Shown: positions 33,730-43,264 of the stretch, piece by piece
How the letters are laid out: every line of letters starts with the position of its first letter
Position numbering within the stretch: the stretch's first letter is position 1
Assembly: GCA_035362835.1 (NCBI GenBank)
Contig: DAOSDY010000002.1
Span: 503,692-567,691, forward strand
Direction: 5' to 3'
Length of the DNA stretch: 64,000 bases
Source: Melioribacteraceae bacterium
GTDB lineage: Bacteria > Bacteroidota > Ignavibacteria > Ignavibacteriales > Melioribacteraceae
Program-made: the position numbers and the translations under genes
Notes under the pieces: generated by a model
Databases searched by the model: none
The model's input: only the letters and a program-made list of their open reading frames with translations
What the model was told of the DNA's origin: nothing

Positions 33730-35833
33730 AATCCATTCTTAGAGGAAGCTTCCTTACCCTTTTACCTGATGCTGCAAAAATCGCATTAGCGAGCGCTGGT
33801 GCACAAGCTCCTATTCCTAATTCTCCAACACCTCCAACTTTTTCAAAATTTCTGACAATATGAATTTCTATAACCGGTGTTTCAGAATAGGTAAGCAGCT
33901 GATAATCATCATAATTCTTTTCTACCACACCGCCGGAACGGATTGTTATTTCTCCCTTCATCGCAGCAGTCAATGCGAATACAATTGCCCCTTCCAGCTG
34001 AGCTTCTACAGTATCAGGATTTACAACCGTACCGCAGTCTATTACTGCTGTTACTTTTTCCAGTTTAATTTGATTTTTACCAACGGAGACTTCCACAACT
34101 TCCGCGCAAAAACTTCCGTAACCTTCAAAGCATGCTATGCCCCTGCCTCTTCCATCCGGTAGTGGAGTACCCCAATTCGATTTTTCCGCTGCCAGTTCAA
34201 GTACATTTTTCAACCGCGGATTTTCTTGAATCATTTCTCTTCTTATTTCGAATGGATCCCGTTTGGCTAAATCCGCAAGTTCGTCTATAAATGATTCCAC
34301 TACGAATGGATTCTGGGTATTATAAACTGATCGGTACCATGAAACCGGAACATGCGTTGGCACAATTGTACCAGTTATTTTCATATTCGGAATATTATAT
34401 GAAAGCCTTCTGGTTCCTTCACCAATATCAGCGTCCTTAACAGGAATGTTCCGGTTAAATCTTTGTGCAGTAATCGATTCTGAAATTACATGATGACTGA
34501 AATTAGCAATCCGTCCTTGCTTATCAACCGATCCTTTAACTTTATGCATGCTTGCGGGCCGGTAAACACTGTGCTTCATATCGTCCTCACGGGTCCACGT
34601 CAACTTTATTATTCTTCCGGAAGCTTTGGCAATAAGTGCAGCCTCCACCGCCCAATCAGAAACCAGACGTCTTCCGAATGCACCGCCTATTAAAGTTACA
34701 TGCACTACTACATCATCCTCTTTAAAGCCAAGGGCTTTTGCAACTTCCGTTCTCGCATTTTGAGGATTCTGCGAAGGGGCCCATAGTTCGGCTTTACCGT
34801 TTTCAACTTTTGCAACGCAATTCATCGGCTCGAGGGGTGCATGAACCAGAAATGGCAATTCATAAACGTTTTCTATTGTTTTTAAATCAGGTGAATCGTA
34901 ATTAACAACCCCTCTGAATTCTATTTCAGATCCCTCTTCAACTAAATGAGATGCCATGTTATTCCGTATTGCAGCCGAATCAATATTAGCATTCGGACCG
35001 TAATCCCATTCTATTTCAAGCGCATTCTTTCCTTTGAAAGAGCTCCATGTAGAATCTGCAATCACTGCCAAACCCTGCGGTATTTCAAATACATCTATAA
35101 CTCCCTTAACCGATTTTACATTGTCTGACTTAAAAGATTTTACCTTTCCGCCAATCGCAGGGCATCGCGATACTGCGGCATATACCATTCCGGGAATTAC
35201 TATGTCAATTCCGAACTTAGCTGTGCCGTATATTTTAGGAGGAGTATCGAGTCTATGAATTCTCTTACCGATGATTTTATAATCTTTTGGATCCTTAAGT
35301 TTCACATCTTTCGGTACAGGTAATTTTGATGCATCCTCAACAAGTTCACCATAACTTAACTTTTTACCGTTAAGTTTATTTGTTACAAATCCGTTCTCTG
35401 CGGAACAATCTGTAACCTGAATATTCCATTTTGCAGCCGCCGCACTCAAGAGCATTGCTTTCGCAGTTGCGCCAGCAACTCTGAATGGATCGAAAGTTCT
35501 TCTGATGCTTTGACTGCCGCCAGTAGACTGATTCCCGAAAACCGGATTCCCGTCGGCCTGCTCAATCCTTATTTTGGACCATTCGCATTCCAGTTCTTCA
35601 GCTACGAGCATCGGAAGGGAAGTCTGAACGCCCTGACCCATTTCGGATCTGTGCACGGTGATTGTAACAATTCCGTGAGAATCGATTTTAAGATATACAC
35701 TTGGAGCAAATATTTTAGGCTCATCACCCGGTAAGATGTTAAATCCGTATGCTGGTACATAAGCAGCTAGGAAGAGGCCGCCACTGCTGATTCCGACAAC
35801 TTTAACAAATTCACGTCTTGAAATCTTTTTCAT
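33728..35833 (-). CDS. Tat-exported molybdopterin hydroxylase large subunit (xanthine dehydrogenase / IorB-like)
   Basis: Molybdenum-containing aldehyde or N-heterocycle oxidoreductase, catalytic subunit, 701 aa. The N-terminus has a textbook twin-arginine motif (SRREFVK) and a hydrophobic stretch ending AYVPAYGFN, so the folded enzyme is exported to the periplasm. Molybdopterin-binding motifs are recognisable: SEMGQGVQTSLPMLVAEEL, VTLIGGAFGRR, EGYGSFCAEV, and the C-terminal GVGELGIGACAPALANAI with the catalytic Glu in GVGE. Length and fusion state match the IorB group rather than XdhB. Its partner (2Fe-2S subunit) is one base upstream. No FAD subunit is present, so electrons likely leave through a cytochrome not seen here. 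Substrate unknown. Confidence 0.88.
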   Translation of the reverse strand: MKKISRREFVKVVGISSGGLFLAAYVPAYGFNILPGDEPKIFAPSVYLKIDSHGIVTITVHRSEMGQGVQTSLPMLVAEELECEWSKIRIEQADGNPVFGNQSTGGSQSIRRTFDPFRVAGATAKAMLLSAAAAKWNIQVTDCSAENGFVTNKLNGKKLSYGELVEDASKLPVPKDVKLKDPKDYKIIGKRIHRLDTPPKIYGTAKFGIDIVIPGMVYAAVSRCPAIGGKVKSFKSDNVKSVKGVIDVFEIPQGLAVIADSTWSSFKGKNALEIEWDYGPNANIDSAAIRNNMASHLVEEGSEIEFRGVVNYDSPDLKTIENVYELPFLVHAPLEPMNCVAKVENGKAELWAPSQNPQNARTEVAKALGFKEDDVVVHVTLIGGAFGRRLVSDWAVEAALIAKASGRIIKLTWTREDDMKHSVYRPASMHKVKGSVDKQGRIANFSHHVISESITAQRFNRNIPVKDADIGEGTRRLSYNIPNMKITGTIVPTHVPVSWYRSVYNTQNPFVVESFIDELADLAKRDPFEIRREMIQENPRLKNVLELAAEKSNWGTPLPDGRGRGIACFEGYGSFCAEVVEVSVGKNQIKLEKVTAVIDCGTVVNPDTVEAQLEGAIVFALTAAMKGEITIRSGGVVEKNYDDYQLLTYSETPVIEIHIVRNFEKVGGVGELGIGACAPALANAIFAASGKRVRKLPLRMD

Positions 35834-35834
35834 A

Positions 35835-36296
35835 TCAGATGCCCTCCCCGGCTATTTTCTCCGCAGCTTTCCTTATCCTGGGATAAGTTCCGCACCTGCA
35901 TAATACACCGGATAATGCTTCGTCGATCTCTTCTCTTGTTGGTTTGTTGTTAGAGTTGAATAGAGCTGCGAGAGTCATAATCTGTCCTGGTTGGCAGTAG
36001 CCGCATTGAGAAACTTCCAGTTCTATCCATGTCTTAAAGATTTTATGATCCGGATTTTCCGCAAGCCCTTCAATTGTAGTTATTGACCTTCCGACAGCAT
36101 CTTTAACAGGAATTGAACAGGATCTTTCAGCTTTGCCACTGATATGTACAACACATGAACCACATATCCCTTCACCGCAGCCGTACTTTGTACCGGTCAA
36201 ACCTAGTGTATCGCGCAGTACCCATAGAAGCTGAGTATCGGCTTCCACATTTACCGTGTAGGATTTGTTGTTAATATTTAATTTTAGTTCAGGCAT
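35835..36296 (-). CDS. 2Fe-2S subunit of the molybdenum hydroxylase (IorA/CoxS-like)
   Basis: Small iron-sulfur subunit that passes electrons from the molybdenum cofactor. The N-terminal ferredoxin fold has a plant-type cluster (YGCGEGICGSC ... SC) and the C-terminal helical domain binds the second cluster (SQCGYCQPGQ ... CRCGTYPRI). The frame extends to 36332, but MPELKLNINN at 36296 is the usual family start and has an AGCGGG stretch upstream; that gives 153 aa. It has no signal peptide of its own, so export would depend on riding with the Tat-tagged large subunit. First gene of the pair, divergent from the BNR gene with 182 bases between the starts. Confidence 0.9.
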   Translation of the reverse strand: MPELKLNINNKSYTVNVEADTQLLWVLRDTLGLTGTKYGCGEGICGSCVVHISGKAERSCSIPVKDAVGRSITTIEGLAENPDHKIFKTWIELEVSQCGYCQPGQIMTLAALFNSNNKPTREEIDEALSGVLCRCGTYPRIRKAAEKIAGEGI

Positions 36297-36478
36297 GATA
36301 TACCCGCTTTTTAGTTGGAATTCTGAAATCAAAATAAATTATTAAAAATCATTCTTCAACAATCCCTGAATTCACCGTTCATTATCAAATAAGAAATTTG
36401 TAAAATCGTATTTATAGAATAGGTTGAATATTATTATATTCATCAGTCATTTAACTTGAAACATCCAAGGGGCTTAAT

Positions 36479-39400
36479 ATGAAAAAGATAATACTGTTTA
36501 TCCTGATCGGTTTTTCGATTTCTTCTTCCGGTATTTATGCTCAGAAATTAAATATGGAATTATTTAAAGGTTTGAATCCCCGTAGTATCGGTCCGGCAGG
36601 GATGAGCGGTAGAGTAACTTCAATTGATGTTGTGTCGAAAAATCCCGATGTAATATTTGTTGGAACGGCATCAGGTGGATTGTGGCGCTCTAATAGCGGA
36701 GGTGTAACCTGGGAGCCGATCTTCGATGATCAACCTGCCGCTTCAATAGGCGCTGTTGCTGTTGACCAGAATGTCCCTGATATAATTTGGGTTGGTACAG
36801 GGGAAGGGAATCCGCGTAACAGCCAGACCAGCGGAAATGGTGTTTATAAAAGTATTGACGGCGGAAAGACCTGGAAATTTCTTGGACTTGAAAAGACTTT
36901 TAATATCCACCGGATTATTATCGATCCAACTAATTCTAATATTGTTTATGCCGCTGCTCAGGGCTCTGCGTGGGGTGAAGGTTCCAATAGAGGTATTTTC
37001 AAAACTACCGACGGCGGAAAATCCTGGCGTAAAGTTTTATATGTTGACGAGAAAACAGGTGCTGCGGATTTAATTTTAGATCCCTCGAATCCTAATAAAT
37101 TGATTGCAGCGATGTGGGAATATAGAAGATGGCCCTGGTTCTTCAAATCCGGAGGGCCGGGTTCCGGATTGTATGTTTCATTTGATGGAGGTGAATCATG
37201 GCAGAAACGGACAGATAAGGACGGTCTGCCGAAAGGGGAATTGGGAAGAATTGGGCTTGCTGTTTCCAGAAACAATTCAAAAGTCGTATACGCTCTTGTC
37301 GAGGCACAAAAGAATGGTTTTTACAGATCCGATGACGGAGGATTCAAATGGCGTTTTGTTGCCGATGAAAATATTGGGAACAGACCTTTTTACTACCACG
37401 AAATACATGTCGACCCTGAAAACGAAAATCGGATTTATAACCTTTACTCTATTGTTACTATGAGTGAAGATGGAGGTAGAACGTTTAATACATTGATATC
37501 GGGAAATGAAGTTCATCCCGACCATCATGCCTGGTGGATCAATCCTGCAAATGGAAATCATATCATCGATGGAAATGACGGAGGACTTGCAATATCCTAC
37601 GACCGGGGCAAGACCTGGAGGTTTATCGGCAATTTACCGCTGGGTCAGTTTTATCATGTCAATGTTGATATGGAAACGCCGTATAATGTTTACGGTGGTT
37701 TGCAGGATAATGGTTCGTGGAAAGGTCCCGGTAGAGTTGAAGCTTCGGGAGGAATAAGGAATTCATATTGGGAGGAAGTCGGTTTTGGTGACGGATTTGA
37801 TGTAGCCGCCGACCTATCTGATTCACGTTATATCTATTACATGTCCCAGGGCGGAAACCTCGGACGGTACGATCATATAACGGGAGACAGGAAACTAATC
37901 CGGCCTGTTCATCCTGAAGGTAAGAAATTAAGATTTAACTGGAATGCCGGTTTTGCCCAGGACCCGTTCAATAAAACTACTATTTATTACGGTTCTCAAT
38001 ACCTTCATAAAAGTGCCGACAAGGGAAATAATTGGGAAATAATCTCGCCGGATTTAACAACCAACGATACAACAAAACAAAAACAAAAAGATAGCGGTGG
38101 ATTAACATTTGATGTAACAAATGCAGAAAATTTTACTACAATTATTGCAATTGCTCCTAGCCCTGTCAAAGAAGGTATTATATGGGTCGGGTCCGATGAC
38201 GGAAACCTTCAAATTACTAAAGATGGCGGACGGTCATGGGAAAACCTTACTAAAAATATCAAAGGTGTTCCGGATGGATCCTGGATACCTCAGATCAGCG
38301 CATCCGTATATAATCCCGGAGAAGCGTTTGTTGTTATAAACAATTACCGTCGTGACGACTGGAAACCGTACCTGTATCATACTTCCGACTACGGCAGGAC
38401 CTGGAAATCATTACTGAAAGAAACTGACGTTGCCGGATATGTATTGTCTTTTGTTCAGGACCCTGTAGAAAAAAATCTTTTCTTTACCGGCACTGAGTTC
38501 GGACTTTATGTAAGTATTGACGCCGGAAAAAACTGGACTAAGTGGACAAGCGGTTATCCAACAGTTTCAACATATGATATGGTGATTCATCCCCGAGATC
38601 ATGATCTGGTGATCGGAACTTTCGGCCGTTCAATTTATATTTTTGACGATATTAGGCCGCTTCGACGAATGGCAAGAGAGGGTTTTAAGATGCTCGATAA
38701 ACCTTTGATTCTTTTCGAAACCCGAGATGTTACAAAAATCTCACAGAAGCAGGCGCCGGGATTAAGATTTGCTGCAGCCGCAGAGTTTAAAGGTGACAAC
38801 CTTCAAGCGGGAGCTATGATAACTTATTATTTAGTTCCTGATTCTTCAACTGCATCTGAAAAAGTAAGAATCGATTTTTTTGACGAAGAGAATAATCTTA
38901 TAAGAACCCTTTTCCAGAACTATGAACCGGGATTCAATAGAATTTTCTGGGATCTTACACGTAAAGGAATGCGATTCCCCGGGATGCCGAAACCGGGACA
39001 ATATGACGAGCCTTCCGGACCAGCGGTACTTCCGGGGACATATAAAATTAAGATCAGCTTCAAAAAGAATTACGATTCAACTTTCGTTAATGTTAAATCT
39101 GATCCGCGTCTTGAAGTTGATTTAAGTAATTTAAAGGAACGCGAGAAAATGCTAAACGAGCTCTATCGGTTTGTTGAAGTTACCACCGATATAACAGACA
39201 GGATTGAAAGTGCCAATAAAACCATTAATCTTGTGGAAGAGAAACTCAAATTAAGAAACGATGATTCCGCAAGGGAATTATTAAAGAATACTAAGCTGCT
39301 TAAGGAGAATCTTAAAATTCTGAATGAGTTTATTAATCAGCCGCGTGTTCAGGGTATTAGAACTGATGAGGAAAAATTCTCTGTTAAATTGCGCCGTGCT

Positions 39401-39595
39401 TATTCGGCTCTAACAGGTTACTGGGATAAACCAGGTGAGAGTGAAAAGGTTGCGATGAAACTGGTCAGCGATTCGTTCGGCGGAATTCTTTCAAAAGTCA
39501 ATTCATTTTTCGATACCGACTGGCAGAAATTTCAAAATTCGGTCCAGCAAATGAATATTAATCTGTTTGAGGAGTATTCTACCTTTAAGTTATAA
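36479..39595 (+). CDS. secreted BNR/VPS10-type beta-propeller protein
   Basis: Exported protein of 1038 aa with signal peptide 1-21 (IILFILIGFSISSSGIYAQ). About eleven Asp-box repeats are visible, including SGGVTWEP, DGGKTWKF, DGGKSWRK, DGGESWQK, DGGRTFNT, DRGKTWRF, DGGRSWEN, DYGRTWKS and DAGKNWTK. They build one or two beta-propellers of the sortilin/VPS10 kind over residues 30-740. A beta-sandwich (about 770-880) and a charged helical region (about 885-1000, coiled-coil-like) follow. It is often labelled glycosyl hydrolase, but no catalytic residues are evident. No T9SS sorting domain, so it is probably periplasmic or outer-membrane associated. Single-gene unit ending at a hairpin. Confidence 0.85.
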   Translation: MKKIILFILIGFSISSSGIYAQKLNMELFKGLNPRSIGPAGMSGRVTSIDVVSKNPDVIFVGTASGGLWRSNSGGVTWEPIFDDQPAASIGAVAVDQNVPDIIWVGTGEGNPRNSQTSGNGVYKSIDGGKTWKFLGLEKTFNIHRIIIDPTNSNIVYAAAQGSAWGEGSNRGIFKTTDGGKSWRKVLYVDEKTGAADLILDPSNPNKLIAAMWEYRRWPWFFKSGGPGSGLYVSFDGGESWQKRTDKDGLPKGELGRIGLAVSRNNSKVVYALVEAQKNGFYRSDDGGFKWRFVADENIGNRPFYYHEIHVDPENENRIYNLYSIVTMSEDGGRTFNTLISGNEVHPDHHAWWINPANGNHIIDGNDGGLAISYDRGKTWRFIGNLPLGQFYHVNVDMETPYNVYGGLQDNGSWKGPGRVEASGGIRNSYWEEVGFGDGFDVAADLSDSRYIYYMSQGGNLGRYDHITGDRKLIRPVHPEGKKLRFNWNAGFAQDPFNKTTIYYGSQYLHKSADKGNNWEIISPDLTTNDTTKQKQKDSGGLTFDVTNAENFTTIIAIAPSPVKEGIIWVGSDDGNLQITKDGGRSWENLTKNIKGVPDGSWIPQISASVYNPGEAFVVINNYRRDDWKPYLYHTSDYGRTWKSLLKETDVAGYVLSFVQDPVEKNLFFTGTEFGLYVSIDAGKNWTKWTSGYPTVSTYDMVIHPRDHDLVIGTFGRSIYIFDDIRPLRRMAREGFKMLDKPLILFETRDVTKISQKQAPGLRFAAAAEFKGDNLQAGAMITYYLVPDSSTASEKVRIDFFDEENNLIRTLFQNYEPGFNRIFWDLTRKGMRFPGMPKPGQYDEPSGPAVLPGTYKIKISFKKNYDSTFVNVKSDPRLEVDLSNLKEREKMLNELYRFVEVTTDITDRIESANKTINLVEEKLKLRNDDSARELLKNTKLLKENLKILNEFINQPRVQGIRTDEEKFSVKLRRAYSALTGYWDKPGESEKVAMKLVSDSFGGILSKVNSFFDTDWQKFQNSVQQMNINLFEEYSTFKL

Positions 39596-39619
39596 ATTGT
39601 TGAATGGCAGATACAAGAG

Positions 39620-39643
39620 AAGGGGACAGCATACTGTCCCTTT
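39620..39643 (+). terminator. hairpin after the BNR-protein gene
   Basis: AAGGGGACAG (39620-39629) pairs with CTGTCCCTTT (39634-39643) with one G-T wobble and a four-base loop. The T-run is short. Confidence 0.55.
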
Positions 39644-39690
39644 CGAATAAATAGCTTAATATTCGCAACAAATTATTAATTTTCAGCATA

Positions 39691-39719
39691 TTGAATCACT
39701 ATATACCTCTCTTTATATT
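39691..39719 (+). promoter_or_regulatory. candidate promoter of the purC operon
   Basis: TTGAAT (39691-39696), 17 bases, TATATT (39714-39719), then the purC ATG 25 bases later. The same spacing as the other promoter candidates in the window. Confidence 0.45.
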
Positions 39720-39743
39720 TCACAACCTAATTAAGGCGGGAAT

Positions 39744-40640
39744 ATGACTTATAATACATTGACAACTACAGACTTTAAGGAATTGAAGCTCTTCAAGCGC
39801 GGAAAAGTACGCGATGTTTATGATCTTGGTAAGTATTATCTGATTGTCTCGACCGACCGGCTCTCTGCTTTTGACGTTATTATGAACGAAGGCATACCGC
39901 ATAAGGGTAATGTCCTTAACAGAATTTCCGCATTCTGGTTCGATTATACAAGTGATTTGATTGAGAATCATATAATTAGTATGGATGTTGATTCATATCC
40001 GGAAATTTGTAAGCCCTATAGAGAAGAACTTATTAATAGGTCTATGCTTGTAAAAAAAGCGGAACTGATACCTATAGAATGTATTGTGCGTGGATATATC
40101 ACCGGTTCGGGTTGGAACGATTATAAAAAGACCGGCCAAATATGCGGTATTCAGCTCCCGTCCGGATTAGTCGAATCTGAAAAACTCTCCGAACCGATCT
40201 TTACTCCATCAACTAAAGCCGATATCGGCCTTCACGACGAGAACATTACTGAAAAGCAGGCGATCTCTATAATCGGAAGTGATGCTTATAATAAACTGAA
40301 AGAAATTACAATTTCTGTTTATGAAAAAGCTTCGGAATATGCTCTTAAGAAAGGGATTATTATTGCTGATACAAAAATGGAATTCGGGTATTATGACGGA
40401 AAAATAATTCTTATTGACGAGCTGCTTACACCGGACTCCTCCCGTTTCTGGCCATTGGACCAGTACCGGGCAGGTACTTCTCAGGATAGTTTCGATAAAC
40501 AATATGTAAGGGATTATCTTATTTCGATAAAATTCAAAAAACAACCCCCTCCGCCGCCATTACCTGAAGATGTTGTATTAAATACGAGCAGGAAATACCA
40601 GGAGGCACTTTTTATGCTTACCGGAGAAAGAATATCCTGA
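39744..40640 (+). CDS. purC: SAICAR synthase
   Basis: Purine pathway enzyme that joins aspartate to CAIR using ATP. The family blocks are intact: KRGKVRDVYDLGKYYLIVSTDRLSAFDV (ATP-binding loop), HKGNVLNRISAFWF, ECIVRGYITGSGW, PIFTPSTKAD, IADTKMEFGY, DELLTPDSSRFW and SFDKQYVRDYL. At 298 aa it is the single-domain type. The final residues overlap the start of the next gene by one base. It heads a long plus-strand run of housekeeping genes. Confidence 0.96.
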   Translation: MTYNTLTTTDFKELKLFKRGKVRDVYDLGKYYLIVSTDRLSAFDVIMNEGIPHKGNVLNRISAFWFDYTSDLIENHIISMDVDSYPEICKPYREELINRSMLVKKAELIPIECIVRGYITGSGWNDYKKTGQICGIQLPSGLVESEKLSEPIFTPSTKADIGLHDENITEKQAISIIGSDAYNKLKEITISVYEKASEYALKKGIIIADTKMEFGYYDGKIILIDELLTPDSSRFWPLDQYRAGTSQDSFDKQYVRDYLISIKFKKQPPPPPLPEDVVLNTSRKYQEALFMLTGERIS

Positions 40641-40933
40641 TGGCACCGTTACAGATCAAGATTGAAGGGAGAGATTCGATTATTATAAATTGGGATGACG
40701 AGACAGAAAGCAGAATAAAATTGACCGCTCTAAGGTTAAATTGTCCGTGCGCGTTATGTGCCTCCGACAGGGAAAATAATGGGAATCAGTATTTCCCGAT
40801 TTTGAGTAATGAACAATTAACGGTAACAAATATTAGTATTATTGGTAATTATGCTGTTGGTATTTCCTGGATGGATGGTCACAATACCGGTATATATGAA
40901 TTTAGTTACCTGAAGAAATTATCTAAAAGCTAA
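40640..40933 (+). CDS. DUF971 domain protein (gamma-butyrobetaine hydroxylase N-terminal-like)
   Basis: 97-aa stand-alone DUF971 domain: IINWDDETESRIKLTALRLNCPCALC followed by the second half VGISWMDGHNTGIYEFSYLKKL. The CPCALC Cys residues and the His of DGHNTGIY are candidate metal ligands. DUF971 modules are often fused or linked to Mrp-type iron-sulfur carriers, which would suggest a helper role in cluster handling. The start codon overlaps the purC stop (TGATG), so translation is coupled. Function is not established. Confidence 0.8.
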   Translation: MAPLQIKIEGRDSIIINWDDETESRIKLTALRLNCPCALCASDRENNGNQYFPILSNEQLTVTNISIIGNYAVGISWMDGHNTGIYEFSYLKKLSKS

Positions 40934-40945
40934 CTTGTCAATTAA

Positions 40946-41551
40946 ATGATACTTCCAAATCAACTGACTGTTTTAAGGATTATTCTTACGCCTGTCTTTT
41001 TGGTCCTCTTTCTCTCGGATGACCCTGTTTTAGTCCAGATCTCATTGGGAGTGTTTTTAATTGCTGCAATAACAGACTGGTACGACGGCTGGCTGGCAAG
41101 AAAATTCAATTATATTACTGAATGGGGTAAGTTTCTTGATCCGCTGGCAGACAAGATTTTAACTTCTACAGCATTTGTTGCATTTGTTGTTTTGGGAATT
41201 CTGGAGTTATGGATGGTTCTGCTTATAATCATAAGAGATCTTATCGTAACTGGATTACGCTTAATTGCCGATCATCGTAAAATATCATTTTCTACAAGCA
41301 GATCTGCCAAGTGGAAAACATTTCTTCAAATGTTTTTCCTCTATTACATTTTACTGCTATATACTGCCGGCACAGTCGAATGGATTAATGTATGGAATAG
41401 AGAATTAATTGAGCTGCTTTTAAATCCTACTTTAATCTACTATTCAATGCTCTTCATTACAATTTTTACTGTTTTTACCGGCATCACTTATATACTGTCA
41501 AACCGATTTTTAATTAAACAATTATTCAATATTGAAACTAAATCAGATTGA
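40946..41551 (+). CDS. pgsA: CDP-diacylglycerol--glycerol-3-phosphate phosphatidyltransferase
   Basis: Inner-membrane enzyme making phosphatidylglycerol phosphate, first step to phosphatidylglycerol and cardiolipin. The CDP-alcohol phosphotransferase signature D47-G-x2-A-R-x8-G-x3-D65-x3-D69 is complete (DGWLARKFNYITEWGKFLDPLAD). About five or six membrane helices; 201 aa is standard. The next gene, pgpA, which dephosphorylates its product, overlaps its end by 20 bases, so the pathway order is mirrored in the operon. Confidence 0.93.
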   Translation: MILPNQLTVLRIILTPVFLVLFLSDDPVLVQISLGVFLIAAITDWYDGWLARKFNYITEWGKFLDPLADKILTSTAFVAFVVLGILELWMVLLIIIRDLIVTGLRLIADHRKISFSTSRSAKWKTFLQMFFLYYILLLYTAGTVEWINVWNRELIELLLNPTLIYYSMLFITIFTVFTGITYILSNRFLIKQLFNIETKSD

Positions 41552-41993
41552 AAAATTTATAGGATCCGGATTCTATACCGGGTATATTCCAAAAGCAAGC
41601 GGTACATTTGCAAGTCTCCTTGCAATGCTTCTGTTTCTTATCCCCGGATTTGAAAATCCTTCAATTCTCATATTCATAATTTCTTTATCAATTGTTGCGG
41701 GTGTTAAGATTGCAAATAGATTCGAATCGGTTTACGGAAAAGACCCGTCTCAGTTTACATTTGATGAGTTTATCGGAACATGGATTACGCTCCTGTTTAT
41801 TCCTAAAAAAATCTGGTATCTTGTACCTGCCTTTATACTTTGGAGATTCCTTGATATTGTAAAACCTTTTCCTGCAAAGAAATTGGAATTGTTGAAAGGG
41901 GGCTGGGGGGTTGTGCTTGACGATGTTATGGCAGGTATCTATTCATTCATTGTAATCCAGATAACAATACATCTAATCAACCGTTTTTTATAA
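41532..41993 (+). CDS. pgpA: phosphatidylglycerophosphatase A
   Basis: Removes the phosphate from phosphatidylglycerol phosphate. PgpA blocks are visible: GSGFYTGYIPKASGTFASLLA, the metal-binding TFDEFIGTWITLLF, WRFLDIVKPFPAKKLELLKGGWGVVLDDVMAGIYS. Three to four membrane helices, 153 aa. The only start that keeps the N-terminal block is TTG at 41532, inside the pgsA reading frame; no upstream ATG exists before a stop. The overlap suggests coupled translation with pgsA. Confidence 0.9.
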   Translation: MKLNQIEKFIGSGFYTGYIPKASGTFASLLAMLLFLIPGFENPSILIFIISLSIVAGVKIANRFESVYGKDPSQFTFDEFIGTWITLLFIPKKIWYLVPAFILWRFLDIVKPFPAKKLELLKGGWGVVLDDVMAGIYSFIVIQITIHLINRFL

Positions 41994-42007
41994 AATAATA
42001 AAATAAT

Positions 42008-43264
42008 ATGAAAGCAAAAATTATAACAATTGGTGATGAAATTTTAATTGGTCAGACTATTAATTCCAACGCAGCTTATATCGGGGAACAATTGACTTCT
42101 TTACAGGTTGAAGTTGCTTCCTCCGTTGTTGTTGGTGATAACGAACAGCAGATCAGAAATGAATTCAAGAAAGCAATGGACCATCACGATGTTGTTATCG
42201 TTACCGGTGGTTTAGGCCCAACTCACGACGATGTGACGCGGAAATCTGTGGTGGAATTCTTTAACACTGAGCTTGTCAGTAACCCTGATGTACTGTCAGA
42301 TATCAAAAAATTCTTCGAAGTGAGAGGAAGGCAGTTAACCAAAACTAACGAGGACCAGTCACTGGTACCTAAAATCGCACAGCCGATCAGAAATGGTAGA
42401 GGCACTGCACCTGGATTCTGGATCGAAAAAGGGAAGAAAGTCTTCGTAGCAATGCCCGGCGTTCCTTATGAAATGAAGGGCATGATGGAATCGTTTGTAA
42501 TTCCCCAGCTCGAAGAGAGAATCGGTCTTCGTAAAGTTTTCAAGAAAACTATCAACCTTCTGACTACTGGTATACCCGAATCAGTTTTATACGACCGGCT
42601 TGGTAATCTTGACGAGCTTCTCGGCGGAGCAACTATGGCGTTTCTACCGAGTCAGTTTGGTGTTAAAATGCGTATTACCGCTCTGGCAAATTCAACTGAA
42701 TTAGCTCAGAATAAAATTGAGGATATTGAACAGAAAATCAGAAGTCTTGTTGGCAGATATATTTTTGGTAAAGAGAATGATACTATGGAAAGTGTCGTCG
42801 GTAAGTTATTGGTAGACAGGAATTTAAAGCTTGCAGTTGCAGAATCTTGTACAGGGGGTTTAATCAGTCATCGTTTGACAAATGTGAGTGGTAGCAGCGG
42901 ATTTTTGGAACGAGGTATTGTAGCTTATAGTAATGCCGCCAAAGTAGAACTTTTGAAAGTTAACGAGGATTCTATAGCAAAAAACGGTGCGGTTAGCCTT
43001 GAAATCGCCCGCCAAATGGCTGAAGGGATTAAGGCCGTTAGCGGTTCGGATATTGGATTGGCTGTTACCGGGATCATGGGGCCTACGGGAGCAACACCCG
43101 CAAAACCGGTCGGATTAGTCTTCATCGGTATTTGCGATGATAAAATCTGCACGGCAAAAGAATTCAGGTTCGGCGATGATCGTCTCCTGAATAAAGATAG
43201 AACCTCTCAGGCGGCTCTCGAAATGCTGAGAAGAAACCTGCTCGGTATTACTTATGATGATTAG
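42008..43264 (+). CDS. cinA: CinA-family protein / NMN deamidase
   Basis: Two-domain protein of 418 aa. The N-terminal part (1-170) is the COG1058 MoaB/MoeA-like fold (AKIITIGDEILIGQTINSNAAYIGEQL, VIVTGGLGPTHDDVTR), likely an ADP-ribose pyrophosphatase. The C-terminal part (about 255-418) is the PncC amidase with the catalytic stretch LAVAESCTGGLISHRLTNVSGSSG and GIMGPTGATPAKPVGLVFIG, which recycles nicotinamide mononucleotide. cinA next to recA is a well-known pairing; here thpR sits between them. Confidence 0.94.
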   Translation: MKAKIITIGDEILIGQTINSNAAYIGEQLTSLQVEVASSVVVGDNEQQIRNEFKKAMDHHDVVIVTGGLGPTHDDVTRKSVVEFFNTELVSNPDVLSDIKKFFEVRGRQLTKTNEDQSLVPKIAQPIRNGRGTAPGFWIEKGKKVFVAMPGVPYEMKGMMESFVIPQLEERIGLRKVFKKTINLLTTGIPESVLYDRLGNLDELLGGATMAFLPSQFGVKMRITALANSTELAQNKIEDIEQKIRSLVGRYIFGKENDTMESVVGKLLVDRNLKLAVAESCTGGLISHRLTNVSGSSGFLERGIVAYSNAAKVELLKVNEDSIAKNGAVSLEIARQMAEGIKAVSGSDIGLAVTGIMGPTGATPAKPVGLVFIGICDDKICTAKEFRFGDDRLLNKDRTSQAALEMLRRNLLGITYDD

